From Burkholderia sp. HI2500 (GTDB lineage: Bacteria; Pseudomonadota; Gammaproteobacteria; Burkholderiales; Burkholderiaceae), in assembly GCF_002223055.1 (NCBI RefSeq), contig NZ_NKFL01000007.1, forward strand, positions 124,001 through 188,000: 64,000 nucleotides of DNA, in the 5' to 3' direction. Below the pieces are notes generated by a model that saw only the letters and a program-made list of their open reading frames with translations, did no database searches and was not told where the DNA came from. Both the position numbers and the translations under genes were made by a program. Below are positions 27,178-36,341 of the stretch, one piece after another. Every line of letters starts with the position of its first letter. Position 1 is the first letter of the stretch.

Positions 27178-28461
27178 ATGAGAGCGGCGCGCGCGCTCGA
27201 AGCGCTCAACTTCTTCCTCGCCGACGTGCAGGCCGGCATCGGCCCGTTCATCGGCGTCATCCTGCTGTCGCGCGGCTGGGGCGCCGATGCGATCGGCTCG
27301 GTCATGACGCTGGCCGGACTCGCCGCGATGGCCGCAACGCCGTTGGCCGGCGCGCTCGTCGATACGGTGCGCGCGAAGCGGGCGCTGATCGTCGTGGCGA
27401 CCGCGGTGACGGCGCTGGCGTCGCTGGCGATGAGGTTCGTCCACGGCTATCCGGCGGTGGCGGCGTCGCAGGTCGTGGCGGCGGTCAGCGGCGCGGTGCT
27501 GGCGCCGGCCGCCGCGGGCGTGACGCTCGGCATCGTGCGCCGGCAAGGTTTCGACCGGCAGTTCGGGCGCAACCAGATGGCGAACCACGCCGGCAACGTC
27601 GCCGGTGCGGCGCTCGCCGGGTGGCTCGGCTGGCATGTCGGATTCGACGCGGTGTTCGCGCTGGTCGGCGTGTTCACGGTCCTCGCCATTGTGAGCGCGC
27701 TGGCGATTCCCGGGCACTCGATTGATCACGCGTCCGCACGCGGTCTCGATCCCGCCGGTGCCGCACCGGGAATGGATGCTGCGCATCCGCATGCGTCGGA
27801 TGCGGCGTCGGCATCGGCATCGACATCGCCATCGCGCGTCGGCGGCCTGCGCACGCTCGCCGACAACCGGCCGCTGGTGCTGCTCGGCGCGTCGCTCGCG
27901 CTGTTTCATCTCGGCAACGCGGCGATGCTGCCGCTCTACGGGATGGGCGTCGTCGTCACGCATCGCAGCAACGCGAGCGCGTTCACCGCCCAGACGATCG
28001 TCATCGCGCAGTGCGTGATGATCGCGGCGGCGTGGCTCGCGCCCCGGCTGATTCGCGCGCACGGTTACTGGCGGGTGCTGCTGTTCTCGTACCTCGTGCT
28101 GCCGGTGCGCGGGCTGGTCGCCGCGGCGTGGCTGAGCGAAGCGGGCGTGTGGCCGGTGCAGGTGCTCGACGGCATCGGCGCCGGCCTGCAAAGCGTGGTC
28201 GTGCCCGCGCTCGTCGTTCACCTGCTGCATGGCTCCGGCCGCGTGAATGCCGGGCAGGGCGCCGTCGCGACCGCGCAGGGCATCGGCGCGGCGCTCAGTC
28301 CCGTGCTGGGCGGCGTGCTCGCGCAGCACTTCGGCTATCCGGCCGCGTTCGTCGTACTGGGCGCCGTGTCGACGGGCTCGCTCGCGCTGTGGCTCGGTCA
28401 TGCGCGCTCGCTGGGCCGCGTGTGCGGCAAGCCCGCCGATCTATCGGCGACATCGTCGTGA
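27178..28461 (+). CDS. Major facilitator superfamily transporter
   Basis: The 427-residue protein has about twelve hydrophobic helices in two halves. They are separated by a His/Asp/Ser-rich cytoplasmic loop near residues 180-222. The N-terminal half carries the MFS loop 2-3 motif in reduced form (GALVDTVRAKRALI). It starts 21 bp after the PPHL-repeat gene, so it belongs to the sigma-54 operon. The general layout is of drug/metabolite exporters, but the substrate cannot be inferred. The run of histidines and acidic residues in the central loop could bind metal, which is speculation. Confidence 0.88.
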   Translation: MRAARALEALNFFLADVQAGIGPFIGVILLSRGWGADAIGSVMTLAGLAAMAATPLAGALVDTVRAKRALIVVATAVTALASLAMRFVHGYPAVAASQVVAAVSGAVLAPAAAGVTLGIVRRQGFDRQFGRNQMANHAGNVAGAALAGWLGWHVGFDAVFALVGVFTVLAIVSALAIPGHSIDHASARGLDPAGAAPGMDAAHPHASDAASASASTSPSRVGGLRTLADNRPLVLLGASLALFHLGNAAMLPLYGMGVVVTHRSNASAFTAQTIVIAQCVMIAAAWLAPRLIRAHGYWRVLLFSYLVLPVRGLVAAAWLSEAGVWPVQVLDGIGAGLQSVVVPALVVHLLHGSGRVNAGQGAVATAQGIGAALSPVLGGVLAQHFGYPAAFVVLGAVSTGSLALWLGHARSLGRVCGKPADLSATSS

Positions 28462-28498
28462 AGGCGATGTCGATTTCCATGCCTCGATCCACTTGCCT

Positions 28499-29752
28499 AT
28501 GAATCCTGTTTCGCTTGCCTGGCTGATTTCCGCGCTCGCCACCGCGGGCGTCATCACGCGTCCGTTCGGCTGGCCCGAGGCCATCTGGGCCGTGAGCGGC
28601 GCGCTGCTGCTGGTCGTGTTGAACCTGTTGCCCGCGGCGCAGGCACTGGACGCCGTCGCGAAAGGCGGCGACGTGTACCTCTTCCTGACGGGCATGATGC
28701 TGCTGTCCGAGGCGGCTCGTCGCGAGGGGCTGTTCGACTGGGTCGCGACGCACGTCGTCAATCTCGCGCAGGGCTCGCCGCGGCGGTTGTTCGCGTTGAT
28801 CTACGGGGTCGGCGTCGTCACCACGGTGTTCCTGTCGAACGATGCGACCGCCGTCGTGCTGACGCCCGCGGTGCTTGCCGCCGCGCGCCGCGCGAAGGCC
28901 GACCCGATGCCGCAGCTGTACAGCTGCGCGCTCGTCGCCAATGCCGCGAGTTTCGTGCTGCCGATTTCGAATCCGGCGAACCTGGTGCTGTACGGTGCAC
29001 ACATGCCGGCGCTCGGCGTCTGGCTCGCGCACTTCGCGGCGCCGTCCGTCGCGTCGATCGTCTGCACGTTCGTGATGCTGCGGATCGTGCAGCGGCGTGC
29101 GCTGTCCGGCCGTTGCGAGTCCGGGCTGCCGGTGCAGCCGCTGACCAGCGGCGGCCGCATCGCGCTGGCGGGCATCGCCGCAACGGCCGTCGCGCTGATG
29201 GCGGTGTCGGTCGCCGATCGCCCGCTCGGGTTGCCCACCGCGCTGGCGGCCGTCGTCACGGTCGCGTGCGTGGCGATGCGGGATCGCGCGGCGTGCGTGC
29301 CGATCGTGCGCGCGATTTCATGGAGCGTGTTGCCGCTCGTCGCGGGGCTGTTCGTCGTCGTCGAGACGCTCGACCGGACCGGCGCGGTGCGCGCGCTGGC
29401 GGGCCTGCTGCACCTGCTGATGCAAAGCGGCGAGCACGTCGCGGCGGCCGTGGCCGGCGTCGCGGTCGCGCTGGTGTCGAACGCGGTCAACAACCTGCCC
29501 GCCGGGCTGATCGCGAGTTCGACGATCCACGCCGCGCACAGCCCGCAGACGGTGGTCGACGCGATTCTGATCGGCGTGGATCTTGGCCCGAACCTGTCGA
29601 TCACCGGTTCGCTCGCGACGATTCTGTGGCTGGCGGCGATCCGGCGCGAAGGGCTGCAGGTCGGTTTCCGCGCATTCCTCGCGGTCGGCGCGTGCGTGAT
29701 GCCGCCTGCGTTGCTGCTCGCGCTGGGCGCGCGGTTCGTGGTCGGCGGCTGA
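28499..29752 (+). CDS. ArsB/NhaD/SLC13-type anion or cation permease
   Basis: The 417-residue protein has ten to twelve membrane helices. Ion-transporter superfamily segments are present: GGDVYLFLTGMMLLSEAARREGLFDW, VVTTVFLSNDATAVVLTPAVL with the conserved SND-T motif, SNPANLVLYG, and in the second half SNAVNNLPAGLIASS and DLGPNLSITGSLATILW. The last motif is typical of arsenite pump ArsB-like proteins. No ars genes are nearby, so arsenite is not implied. It follows the MFS gene by 37 bp and is the last gene of the sigma-54 operon; its stop lies in a terminator hairpin. Confidence 0.88.
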   Translation: MNPVSLAWLISALATAGVITRPFGWPEAIWAVSGALLLVVLNLLPAAQALDAVAKGGDVYLFLTGMMLLSEAARREGLFDWVATHVVNLAQGSPRRLFALIYGVGVVTTVFLSNDATAVVLTPAVLAAARRAKADPMPQLYSCALVANAASFVLPISNPANLVLYGAHMPALGVWLAHFAAPSVASIVCTFVMLRIVQRRALSGRCESGLPVQPLTSGGRIALAGIAATAVALMAVSVADRPLGLPTALAAVVTVACVAMRDRAACVPIVRAISWSVLPLVAGLFVVVETLDRTGAVRALAGLLHLLMQSGEHVAAAVAGVAVALVSNAVNNLPAGLIASSTIHAAHSPQTVVDAILIGVDLGPNLSITGSLATILWLAAIRREGLQVGFRAFLAVGACVMPPALLLALGARFVVGG

Positions 29753-29776
29753 CGCGCGATGCGCGTCGCGTCAGCC
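29747..29776. terminator. Bidirectional terminator hairpin
   Basis: The 3' end of the permease gene and the following bases form a perfect ten-base inverted repeat, GGCTGACGCG and CGCGTCAGCC, with a ten-base loop (an alternative seven-base stem with a three-base loop is also possible). It lies between two convergent genes and can serve both. Confidence 0.65.
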
Positions 29777-29788
29777 GTCCCGGCCGCG

Positions 29789-31894
29789 CTAGAACGAGTA
29801 CGCGAGCGACGCGAACAGGCTGCGCGGCGCGCCCGGCGTGACCCACAGGCTGTTGTACGAGCTGACGTAGGTGGTGCGATTGAACAGGTTGTTCAGGACG
29901 ACCGACGCACGCAGGTGCTTGTTGACCTGCACGTAGCCGTTGAGCTGGACGGTCGCGTAGGCCGGCAGCTCGAAGCCGTCCTGCGTGTTGGCCGTGTTGC
30001 CGGCGCGGCGCCCGACATAGATCACGCCGGCGCCGGCGCCGGCCTTGTCCGCGAACGGCAGGGTCGTCTCGTACATCAGCAGCGCGCTGCCGCTCAGGCG
30101 CGGTATGTCGACGAGCCGCGCGCCGGGCGTCAGCACCGTATCGCGCGTGATTTCGGCATCGACGTACGCGAGGTTGACGAGGCCGCGCAGGCCGTGCCCG
30201 AGGTCGCCGCTCCATTCGAATTCGACACCGCGGCTGCGTACTTCGCCGGCCGCGCGCGAGAAGCCGGCATTCGCCGGATCGGCGGTCAGCACGTTGCGCT
30301 TGGTGACGTAGAACGCCGAAACGGTCGTGAGCGAGCGCGTGCTCGCCCATTTCGCGCCGGCTTCGTAGCCGTGGCCTTTCTCGGGATCGAACGCGTTGCC
30401 GCCGACGTCCGCGCCGTTGTTCGGCCGGAACGAATACGCGGTGTTCGCATAGAACGACCACGCCGGGCTCATTTCATACACGACGCCGAGACGCGGGCTC
30501 ACCGCGGTCTGCAGCTGGCTCGTCGTCACGCCCTTCAGGCGGTTGTCGATCGACTGGTGGAAGCGATCCCAGCGCAGCCCGGCCAGGATCTTCCAGTGCG
30601 GCCCGAACGCGAGCGTGTCCTGCGCGTAGACGCCTTGTCCGTTATCGCGTTCGAGCAGGTTGGTCGCGGTGCGCGGCGCGGGCGCGGGCTGGCCGTAGAC
30701 CGGATCGAAGATGTCGATCGCATACGGCGCCGCGGCGCTCGGCGTGGAGCGCGTGACGAACTGGTCGTAGTTGAAGCGATACGCGTCGACGCCCATCACG
30801 AGCGTATGGCCGATGCCGCCCGTGCGGAACGTGCCGGTGGTTTCGACGCGGCCTTGGAGGTCGTTCGAGTGAAACGCGACTTGCCGGTAGCGGCGCCACA
30901 GCGTGCGGCCGTCCGGCTGCAATGCGAATGCCTCGGACGAGCGCCCCGACAGGTCGGTGTTGCGTTGCGCGACGCCGGCATTGATCGACCAGCTGGAATC
31001 GATGCGGTGCTCGAGGGTGAACTGATGGCCCGTGTTGCGCACGTCGTAGTCGCCGTCGCGCGGCTCGCCGAGAAAGCGCGACGCGGGGATCACGCCTAGC
31101 TGGCCGTTGACCGCCAGCACGCCGCGATCGAGCGGCGCACGCTGCCGCGCGCTCTCGAATTCGTAGTGGAGCGTCGTGTCCGCGCCGATGTCCCACGTGA
31201 ACGACGGCGAGAACAGGTAGCGCTTGCTCGACACCGTGTCGCGAAAGCTGCCGTTGTTCTCGTTCATCGCGACGAAGCGGTACGCGAGCGTTTTCGTGAC
31301 GGGGCCGGTCGAATCGAGCGTCTGACGCAACGCGCCGTAGCTGCCGGCCGACACGCCGACGGTGTTCGCGCGGGCGAACTGCGGCTGCTTCGTCGTATAG
31401 CTGATGATCCCGCCCGGATCGCCGCGGCCATACAGCGCGGACGCCGGCCCCTTGAGCACTTCCATGCGCTCCAGGTTGACGGTGTCGCGCGGCACGCTCA
31501 TCCCGCGATTCCACGAAAAGCCGTTGACCAGGTAGTCGGTGCCGGACGTGTTGCCGTCGCCGGCGAAGCCGCGCACCGCGTAGTTGTCCCACAGGCCGCC
31601 GAAGTTGTTCTGGCGCGAGACGCCCGCGACCCAGTCGTAGAGATCGTCGCCGCGCGTGGCGGCCACCGTCTGGATCAGCTTCGTATCGACGCTGCTGACC
31701 GCGAACGGAATCTCCATCACGTCCGCCTCGCTGCGCGTCGCGCTCGTCGATTCGCGCGTGCGGAACGGCGCCGTCGCGCGTTGCGCGGACACCTCGATGG
31801 CGGGCAGCGCCGTTTCCTGCGCGTCGGCGGCGCCCATGCCGGCCGTGCCGACGACGATGGCCATCGGTGCGGCCGCCCAGTTCCTCCTGCTCAT
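29789..31894 (-). CDS. TonB-dependent siderophore receptor
   Basis: The 701-residue outer-membrane protein has a short signal peptide ending in ADAQ. A TonB-box-like ETALPAIEVSAQ follows, then a plug domain (SVDTKLIQTVAATRGDDLYDW, VRGFAGDG, LERMEVLKGPASALYGRGDPGG) and a long beta-barrel ending in the phenylalanine ASLAYSF. The RGF and LKGPASALYGRGDPGGIISY segments are typical of ferric-hydroxamate or ferric-mixed-siderophore receptors. There is no N-terminal signalling (STN) domain, so it does not act through a surface-signalling sigma factor. A Fur-box-like palindrome lies about 100 bp upstream, so iron limitation should induce it. No siderophore biosynthesis genes are in the window. Confidence 0.94.
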   Translation of the reverse strand: MSRRNWAAAPMAIVVGTAGMGAADAQETALPAIEVSAQRATAPFRTRESTSATRSEADVMEIPFAVSSVDTKLIQTVAATRGDDLYDWVAGVSRQNNFGGLWDNYAVRGFAGDGNTSGTDYLVNGFSWNRGMSVPRDTVNLERMEVLKGPASALYGRGDPGGIISYTTKQPQFARANTVGVSAGSYGALRQTLDSTGPVTKTLAYRFVAMNENNGSFRDTVSSKRYLFSPSFTWDIGADTTLHYEFESARQRAPLDRGVLAVNGQLGVIPASRFLGEPRDGDYDVRNTGHQFTLEHRIDSSWSINAGVAQRNTDLSGRSSEAFALQPDGRTLWRRYRQVAFHSNDLQGRVETTGTFRTGGIGHTLVMGVDAYRFNYDQFVTRSTPSAAAPYAIDIFDPVYGQPAPAPRTATNLLERDNGQGVYAQDTLAFGPHWKILAGLRWDRFHQSIDNRLKGVTTSQLQTAVSPRLGVVYEMSPAWSFYANTAYSFRPNNGADVGGNAFDPEKGHGYEAGAKWASTRSLTTVSAFYVTKRNVLTADPANAGFSRAAGEVRSRGVEFEWSGDLGHGLRGLVNLAYVDAEITRDTVLTPGARLVDIPRLSGSALLMYETTLPFADKAGAGAGVIYVGRRAGNTANTQDGFELPAYATVQLNGYVQVNKHLRASVVLNNLFNRTTYVSSYNSLWVTPGAPRSLFASLAYSF

Positions 31895-31992
31895 ACCCGT
31901 CCTTTTCCTTTTTTGTGTCGTTCGCGTTCGGGCACGGCGGGCGGCCTGGCGCCGGCATCTGTGTTCCAAACAGTACATTTGCGCGGCAATTT

Positions 31993-32013
31993 AATGCAAA
32001 TGAGAGGCATTTG
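31993..32013 (-). promoter_or_regulatory. Fur-box-like palindrome
   Basis: TGCAAATG and CATTTGCA flank a five-base spacer in a perfect 21-bp inverted repeat. It resembles Fur boxes built of AAATGA/TCATTT half sites, lies 99 bp upstream of the siderophore receptor start, and is AT-rich against the background. On the other side it also precedes the damaged small gene at 32081. Confidence 0.7.
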
Positions 32014-32080
32014 CAATCGTAATTTTGAGATGGGCCCGACGGCACGGCGGTCGTCCGGTTCGGCGCGGTCGCCATTTGAG

Positions 32081-32493
32081 ATGGCGAGTCGTACGGGCAG
32101 ACGATCTGAGGCTTCGAATGGCGCTCGATGGACGAGCCGCGGCGATCAACTGCCGGAACGGGAGAAGGGCTTGCTCGGCGAGGCGCTGCGGTTGCTCGCC
32201 GAGACGCGGGCGCGTGCGCTGGAACTCCGTGCTGAGGTGAACCGGCGGCAGGGCGGCGCCACGCCGGATGTCCGCGACTTCAACCTGCCGACGATCATCG
32301 AGCTGCAGCGACGCCCGCCCGCTTCGCGTGAGCCCAGGCCCAAGCTCAGGCCCAAGCTCAGGCCCAGGCCCCGGCACAGGCACAGGCACAGGCCCAATCC
32401 CAAGCCCACGCCCACGCCCAAGCCGAAGCCGCCCTCGTGCGGCCTCGCTACCAGGATCGATGCCCGCTGCGTGCTACGCCGCCGACAGCGTGA
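32081..32493 (+). pseudogene. Damaged small gene, paralogue of the 105-residue protein at 21903-22220
   Basis: From the ATG at 32081 the frame encodes a segment clearly related to the small protein after xylH: ALRLLAETRARALELRAEV, then GGATPDVRDFNLPTIIELQRR. After about residue 86 the frame enters a repeat tract (32332-32430) and has no stop codon before it runs antisense through the whole neighbouring phosphatase gene. In another frame the tract reads as an Ala-Gln-rich tail with a stop at 32491-32493. An insertion or deletion in the repeat therefore probably broke the gene, or the tract switches frame. The start is uncertain; an in-frame ATG at 32028 is the alternative. Confidence 0.45.
32332..32430 (+). 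repeat. Imperfect hexamer repeat tract
   Basis: About 100 bases consist of variants of CCCAGG, CTCAGG, CACAGG and CCCACG units in tandem, including a repeated 12-mer of the form CCCAAGCTCAGG. Such tracts are prone to slippage. The tract spans the place where the reading frame of the damaged small gene is lost. Confidence 0.7.
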
Positions 32494-34432
32494 CCGACAC
32501 GCCCGTCGCGGTATAAACCGGCGTGGCCTTGAACCCGTCGACCGTCACCGTCGAGAACTTCGCGGCCGCCGCCGCGCCGTCGATCAGCGCGATGGTGTCG
32601 CCGGCCTTCGGCGCGTAGCCGTTCACGAATTTCACGCGCAGCGTGCCGCCCGTGACGGTGAGCGGGCCGCCCACGCGCAGGCGGCCGCCGCCGTTGCCGT
32701 CGATGTCGAGTTCGAGCGTCGTGTTGTCGAGCTGCGTATAGCGGGTCGCGATCGTCACCGGTGCATTGGCTGCGATCTTCACGCCGCCGCCCGAGCCGAC
32801 GTACACGTCGCCGTTGCCGAACGCCGTCGTCGACGCGGCCGCGAGCGTGCCGCCGCTCACCTGCGTGCCGCCCGTGTAGCGGTTGTTGCCCGCCAGCGTC
32901 AGCGTGCCGCTGCCTTGCAGCGTCAGCTTGCCGGCGCCCGCGACGTCGTTGCGCCACAGGTCGGCTGCATTGAGCCCGCCCTGCGACGCATCCATCGACA
33001 CGATCACGTTGCCGTTGAACGCGCCGTAGCCGTCGGCGGCCGCGAACAGGTTCAGGCGGCCCCAGCCTTCCGCATCGTCCATGACCGGATAACCGGACGG
33101 CAGTTCGGTGGTCTTCAGCACGACGCGCCGCTGGTCGGCGCTCAGGTACGGGAAGCGCGTCTGCAGCAGGATCTCCGCGCCCTTGGGCACGACCGGCGGC
33201 GCGTCCGTCGATTCGATCGCGGCGAAGCCGAACGTCATGCGGCGCAGGAACGCGGCCTTGTTCGTCGCGTAGTCGGCGAACCGGTCGGTGGCCGTCGTAC
33301 TGGAGTGGGCGAAGGCGGAGAACGTCGTCGCGCTCGTCCCCGTCAGTTGCTGCAGCGCCTGGTGGGCTTGCGTATAGGCGGTCTGTGCGTCATCGGCATA
33401 CGCGGTCAGGTTCGCCGCGCTGACGGCCAGCGCGAGCATGCGTCCGCCGATCACGTCGAGCGGCGAGTGCATGCCGGCGAGAATCCGGTTCTCGCCCAGT
33501 TCGAGGCCGCGGCTGACCATTTCCTGGAAGCGTTCCGGCACGAGCCACGCCATCGTCGTCGCATCGCGCACCGCCTCGGCCGTGTGGCCGCTGATGAAGC
33601 CGCCGTCGGTCGCGGGCGTCGTGCTTTCCGCCGGCACGAGCGTCGGCGCGACCACCACGCTGGTGCTCCAGCGGTACGGGCGCGCATATTTGAAGAAGCG
33701 CTTCGACGGTTCGGTCGATGCGTTGTTGCCCATTTCGTTGAGCAGGTCGACCACTTTCCCGAAGCTGGCGTTGCCGCTGCTGCCGACGCCGACGTTGTTG
33801 CCCGAGTCGTTGTACAGCACCGTCGTCGCATCGGCGGGCACGCTGGTGATGCTGGTCGTCTGCTGGGCCGCGGTGCGCCACGCGGCGGTGAGCGGGCCCA
33901 TGCCGTCGGTCACGCTGTATCCCTTGCCGCGCCGGTCGTCGTAGTACGCGGCATCGGCCTGCTGCGGCGTGCGAGCGGTCGTCGCGTTGATCACGTACTG
34001 CACGTTGGCCGACAGCACCGCATCGTTCAGGATCGTGCCGCACGACACGCCGCTGTTCGGCAGCCCGGAGCAGGTCGACGGCGAGATGGCCGGGAATGTG
34101 CCGAACGCCGGCGCGCTCACGCCCGCGTCGACCAGCATCGTCGCCGGCTGCCAGAGATCGAGGAAGCGGCTCACCACGCGCACCGCGGCGTTGGTCGACA
34201 GCGTCGCATAGCGCGCATCGCCGCGCTGGTTGGTCGCGACGTTGTCGACGAACGCGGGCACGCTCGGAAGTGGTGCGCTGTCGACGAAGCCGGGGTCGGC
34301 GGGCGGCGCGGGAACGGCCGCCGCCAGGGTGCTGGTCGACGCGACATCATCGCCGCCGCCGCACGCAGCCAGCACGATCGCACTCGACAAGGCTGCGACG
34401 TGCAGCGGGAAACGGCTTCGTGACGCAAACAT
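32474..34432 (-). CDS. PAP2-family acid phosphatase lipoprotein with C-terminal autotransporter-type repeat
   Basis: The 652-residue protein has a lipoprotein signal peptide (lipobox VLAAC, Cys24). The central region carries the PAP2 phosphatase signature: K-x-x-x-RP in FFKYARPYRW, then FISGHTAEAVRD, then SRGLELGENRILAGMHSPLDVIGG with the catalytic histidines. From about residue 480 the sequence changes to autotransporter-associated beta-strand repeats (LTLQGSGTLTLAGNNRYTGGTQVSGGTLAAAS) and a beta-helical tail, without a C-terminal barrel. It should release phosphate from small phosphomonoesters at the cell envelope. The start was chosen by a GGAG seven bases upstream, not the ATG at 34444. 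Confidence 0.87.
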   Translation of the reverse strand: MFASRSRFPLHVAALSSAIVLAACGGGDDVASTSTLAAAVPAPPADPGFVDSAPLPSVPAFVDNVATNQRGDARYATLSTNAAVRVVSRFLDLWQPATMLVDAGVSAPAFGTFPAISPSTCSGLPNSGVSCGTILNDAVLSANVQYVINATTARTPQQADAAYYDDRRGKGYSVTDGMGPLTAAWRTAAQQTTSITSVPADATTVLYNDSGNNVGVGSSGNASFGKVVDLLNEMGNNASTEPSKRFFKYARPYRWSTSVVVAPTLVPAESTTPATDGGFISGHTAEAVRDATTMAWLVPERFQEMVSRGLELGENRILAGMHSPLDVIGGRMLALAVSAANLTAYADDAQTAYTQAHQALQQLTGTSATTFSAFAHSSTTATDRFADYATNKAAFLRRMTFGFAAIESTDAPPVVPKGAEILLQTRFPYLSADQRRVVLKTTELPSGYPVMDDAEGWGRLNLFAAADGYGAFNGNVIVSMDASQGGLNAADLWRNDVAGAGKLTLQGSGTLTLAGNNRYTGGTQVSGGTLAAASTTAFGNGDVYVGSGGGVKIAANAPVTIATRYTQLDNTTLELDIDGNGGGRLRVGGPLTVTGGTLRVKFVNGYAPKAGDTIALIDGAAAAAKFSTVTVDGFKATPVYTATGVSVTLSAA

Positions 34433-34615
34433 GCAAGACTCCATCCTGATGGTCGAAGATGGCGAATTGTGGTGATGGATCGTTACGCGGCCGTTACGGA
34501 TTTGTTTCGCGTCGAATGCAAGGCGCGCGAATTCCCACTATCTGGTTAATTTCGGGTGCTGAGCATGTCGGGCGACGGATTCGACGCGTCGATCGAGGGC
34601 GCGCGCGGCGGGAGG

Positions 34616-36202
34616 CTAGGCGCCGGCCGCCCGCGTGTCGAGCCGGAACAGCGATACCGCCTCGGCAAGCCGGCCTCCCTGTTCCTCGAGCGACTTCGAG
34701 GCGGCGGCGGCCTGTTCGACGAGCGCCGCGTTCTGCTGCGTGACTTCATCCATTTGCGTAATGGCCAGATTGACCTGCTCGATGCCGCGGCTCTGCTCGT
34801 TCGACGCGGCCGCGATCTCGCCCATGATGTCGGTCACGCGCGCGATCGCATGCGTGACCTGGGTCATCGTCTCGCCGGCGTTGTTCGCGATCTGCGAGCC
34901 GTCCTGGATTTTCCGGACCGATTCCGAGATCAGCTCGCGAATTTCCTTCGCGGCGCCCGACGAACGCTGCGCGAGACTTCGGACTTCGCTGGCCACCACG
35001 GCAAAGCCGCGGCCCTGTTCGCCCGCGCGGGCGGCCTCCACGGCCGCGTTGAGCGCGAGGATGTTGGTCTGGAAGGCGATCCCTTCGATGATCGCGGTGA
35101 TCTCGGCGATTTTGGTGGAGCTGGCGCGGATGTCCGTCATTGTGTCGACCATCAGGCCGACTGCCGTGCTGCCGCGCTGGGCGACTTCCGACGCGTTGTT
35201 GGCCAGCCCGCTCGCCTGCTGCGCATTGTCGGCGTTCAGGCGCACGGTGGAGGTCAGCTGCTCCATGCTCGAGGCGGTCTCCTGCAGCGAGGCGGCTTGC
35301 TGTTCCGTGCGGGAGGAGAGGTCCTGGTTGCCGGACGCGATTTCGCCGGCGCCTGTCGCGACATTGCCGGATGCAGTGCGGACTTCCGCGATCAGGCGGG
35401 TCAGGTTCGCCTGCATGTCGCGCATCGAAGCCAGGACGCTGCCGGCCGGCGCGGCACCGGTCGACGATCCGGTACCGAGATCGCCGGCCGCGATACGGCG
35501 CGCGATGTCGCTGAGCGCGGCAGGCTCCGTGCCGAGCGCGCGCAGCAGGCCGCGGGTGATGAAGACGCCCAGGATCGCGGCGGCGGCTGCCGCCGCGATA
35601 CACATGACGATCAGCATCAGCCGCTGTGATGCATAGCGGTCGGCCGATTCCGTTACCAGTTGCGCGCCTTGCGTGCGGGCGAACGTCGCATAGGCGTCGG
35701 TGGCGGTGACAAGCCTGGCCAGCAGCGGCCGACACTGTTCGTTGATCATCGTGATGGCCTGGTCGCGCCGGTTGTTTGCCGCCGCGTCGACGATGGCGCG
35801 CGCCACGGGGCCGTACTGCGCTTCGACCGCGCCGATCTGCCGGACCAGTTCGCGGGCCTTGTCGGTCGCGCCGCTCCCCTCGCGGACCGCATTCGTCAGT
35901 TCGCCGAGCAGCGCGCCGACCTCGCGGTCGGCTTGCAGCGCCGCGTCCTTCTCGATGTCCGCGTCGCGCGGTGCGGTCGCGAGCACCTGGTTGCGGGCGG
36001 CGATCGCACGCCGGTCGACCGCGACGCGAACCTTGTCCGCCAGGATTGCACGGGCGTTGGTGCCGTTGACGTAATTTTCGAATGCCGCGTTCGCATTGCC
36101 GAGCGATACGATGCCGAGAATGGAGACGAGCAGAACCATGCACGTCAGGAGGCTGAAAGCCAGGGTCAGCTTCGTGCGAACCGTTAATCGTTGATCATTC
36201 AT
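34616..36202 (-). CDS. Methyl-accepting chemotaxis protein, Tsr/Tar-like topology
   Basis: The 528-residue chemoreceptor has a first membrane helix (about 11-33) and a four-helix-bundle periplasmic sensor of about 160 residues. A second helix (about 193-215), a HAMP segment and the long cytoplasmic coiled coil follow. The hairpin tip reads [32 protein letters not shown], split over residues about 375-405, and contacts CheA and CheW. Methylation-type Gln/Glu stretches flank it ([21 protein letters not shown]). The C-terminus lacks a CheR-tethering pentapeptide. Ligand unknown. The in-frame extension upstream of 36202 is antisense to the next gene and is not credible. Confidence 0.94.
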   Translation of the reverse strand: MNDQRLTVRTKLTLAFSLLTCMVLLVSILGIVSLGNANAAFENYVNGTNARAILADKVRVAVDRRAIAARNQVLATAPRDADIEKDAALQADREVGALLGELTNAVREGSGATDKARELVRQIGAVEAQYGPVARAIVDAAANNRRDQAITMINEQCRPLLARLVTATDAYATFARTQGAQLVTESADRYASQRLMLIVMCIAAAAAAAILGVFITRGLLRALGTEPAALSDIARRIAAGDLGTGSSTGAAPAGSVLASMRDMQANLTRLIAEVRTASGNVATGAGEIASGNQDLSSRTEQQAASLQETASSMEQLTSTVRLNADNAQQASGLANNASEVAQRGSTAVGLMVDTMTDIRASSTKIAEITAIIEGIAFQTNILALNAAVEAARAGEQGRGFAVVASEVRSLAQRSSGAAKEIRELISESVRKIQDGSQIANNAGETMTQVTHAIARVTDIMGEIAAASNEQSRGIEQVNLAITQMDEVTQQNAALVEQAAAASKSLEEQGGRLAEAVSLFRLDTRAAGA

Positions 36203-36341
36203 GTGAGAGTTCCAGTTTCGTTGACATCGAGTAGTTTTCCTTATTATCTGATTGGTGCATGAACAATTCGGGACCGTTTTCCGAGGCAATCGTTTGCGTG
36301 TGCTCCGCTGCCGAAAAAATGCAGACCCGATCCGTGGCCGG

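Noticed and set aside
28499..29752. Arsenic resistance operon
   Set aside because: The permease resembles ArsB, but there is no arsC, arsR or arsA nearby, and the ArsR-type regulator at 48.8 kb lacks metal-binding cysteines and is paired with an AHSA1 protein.
31166..34423. A plus-strand open frame of over a thousand codons running antisense through the receptor 5' end and the phosphatase gene
   Set aside because: Except for the short family-related segment near 32.1-32.3 kb, it is the mirror of strongly supported minus-strand genes. Its composition (Arg-, His- and Ala-rich) is typical of antisense frames in GC-rich DNA.
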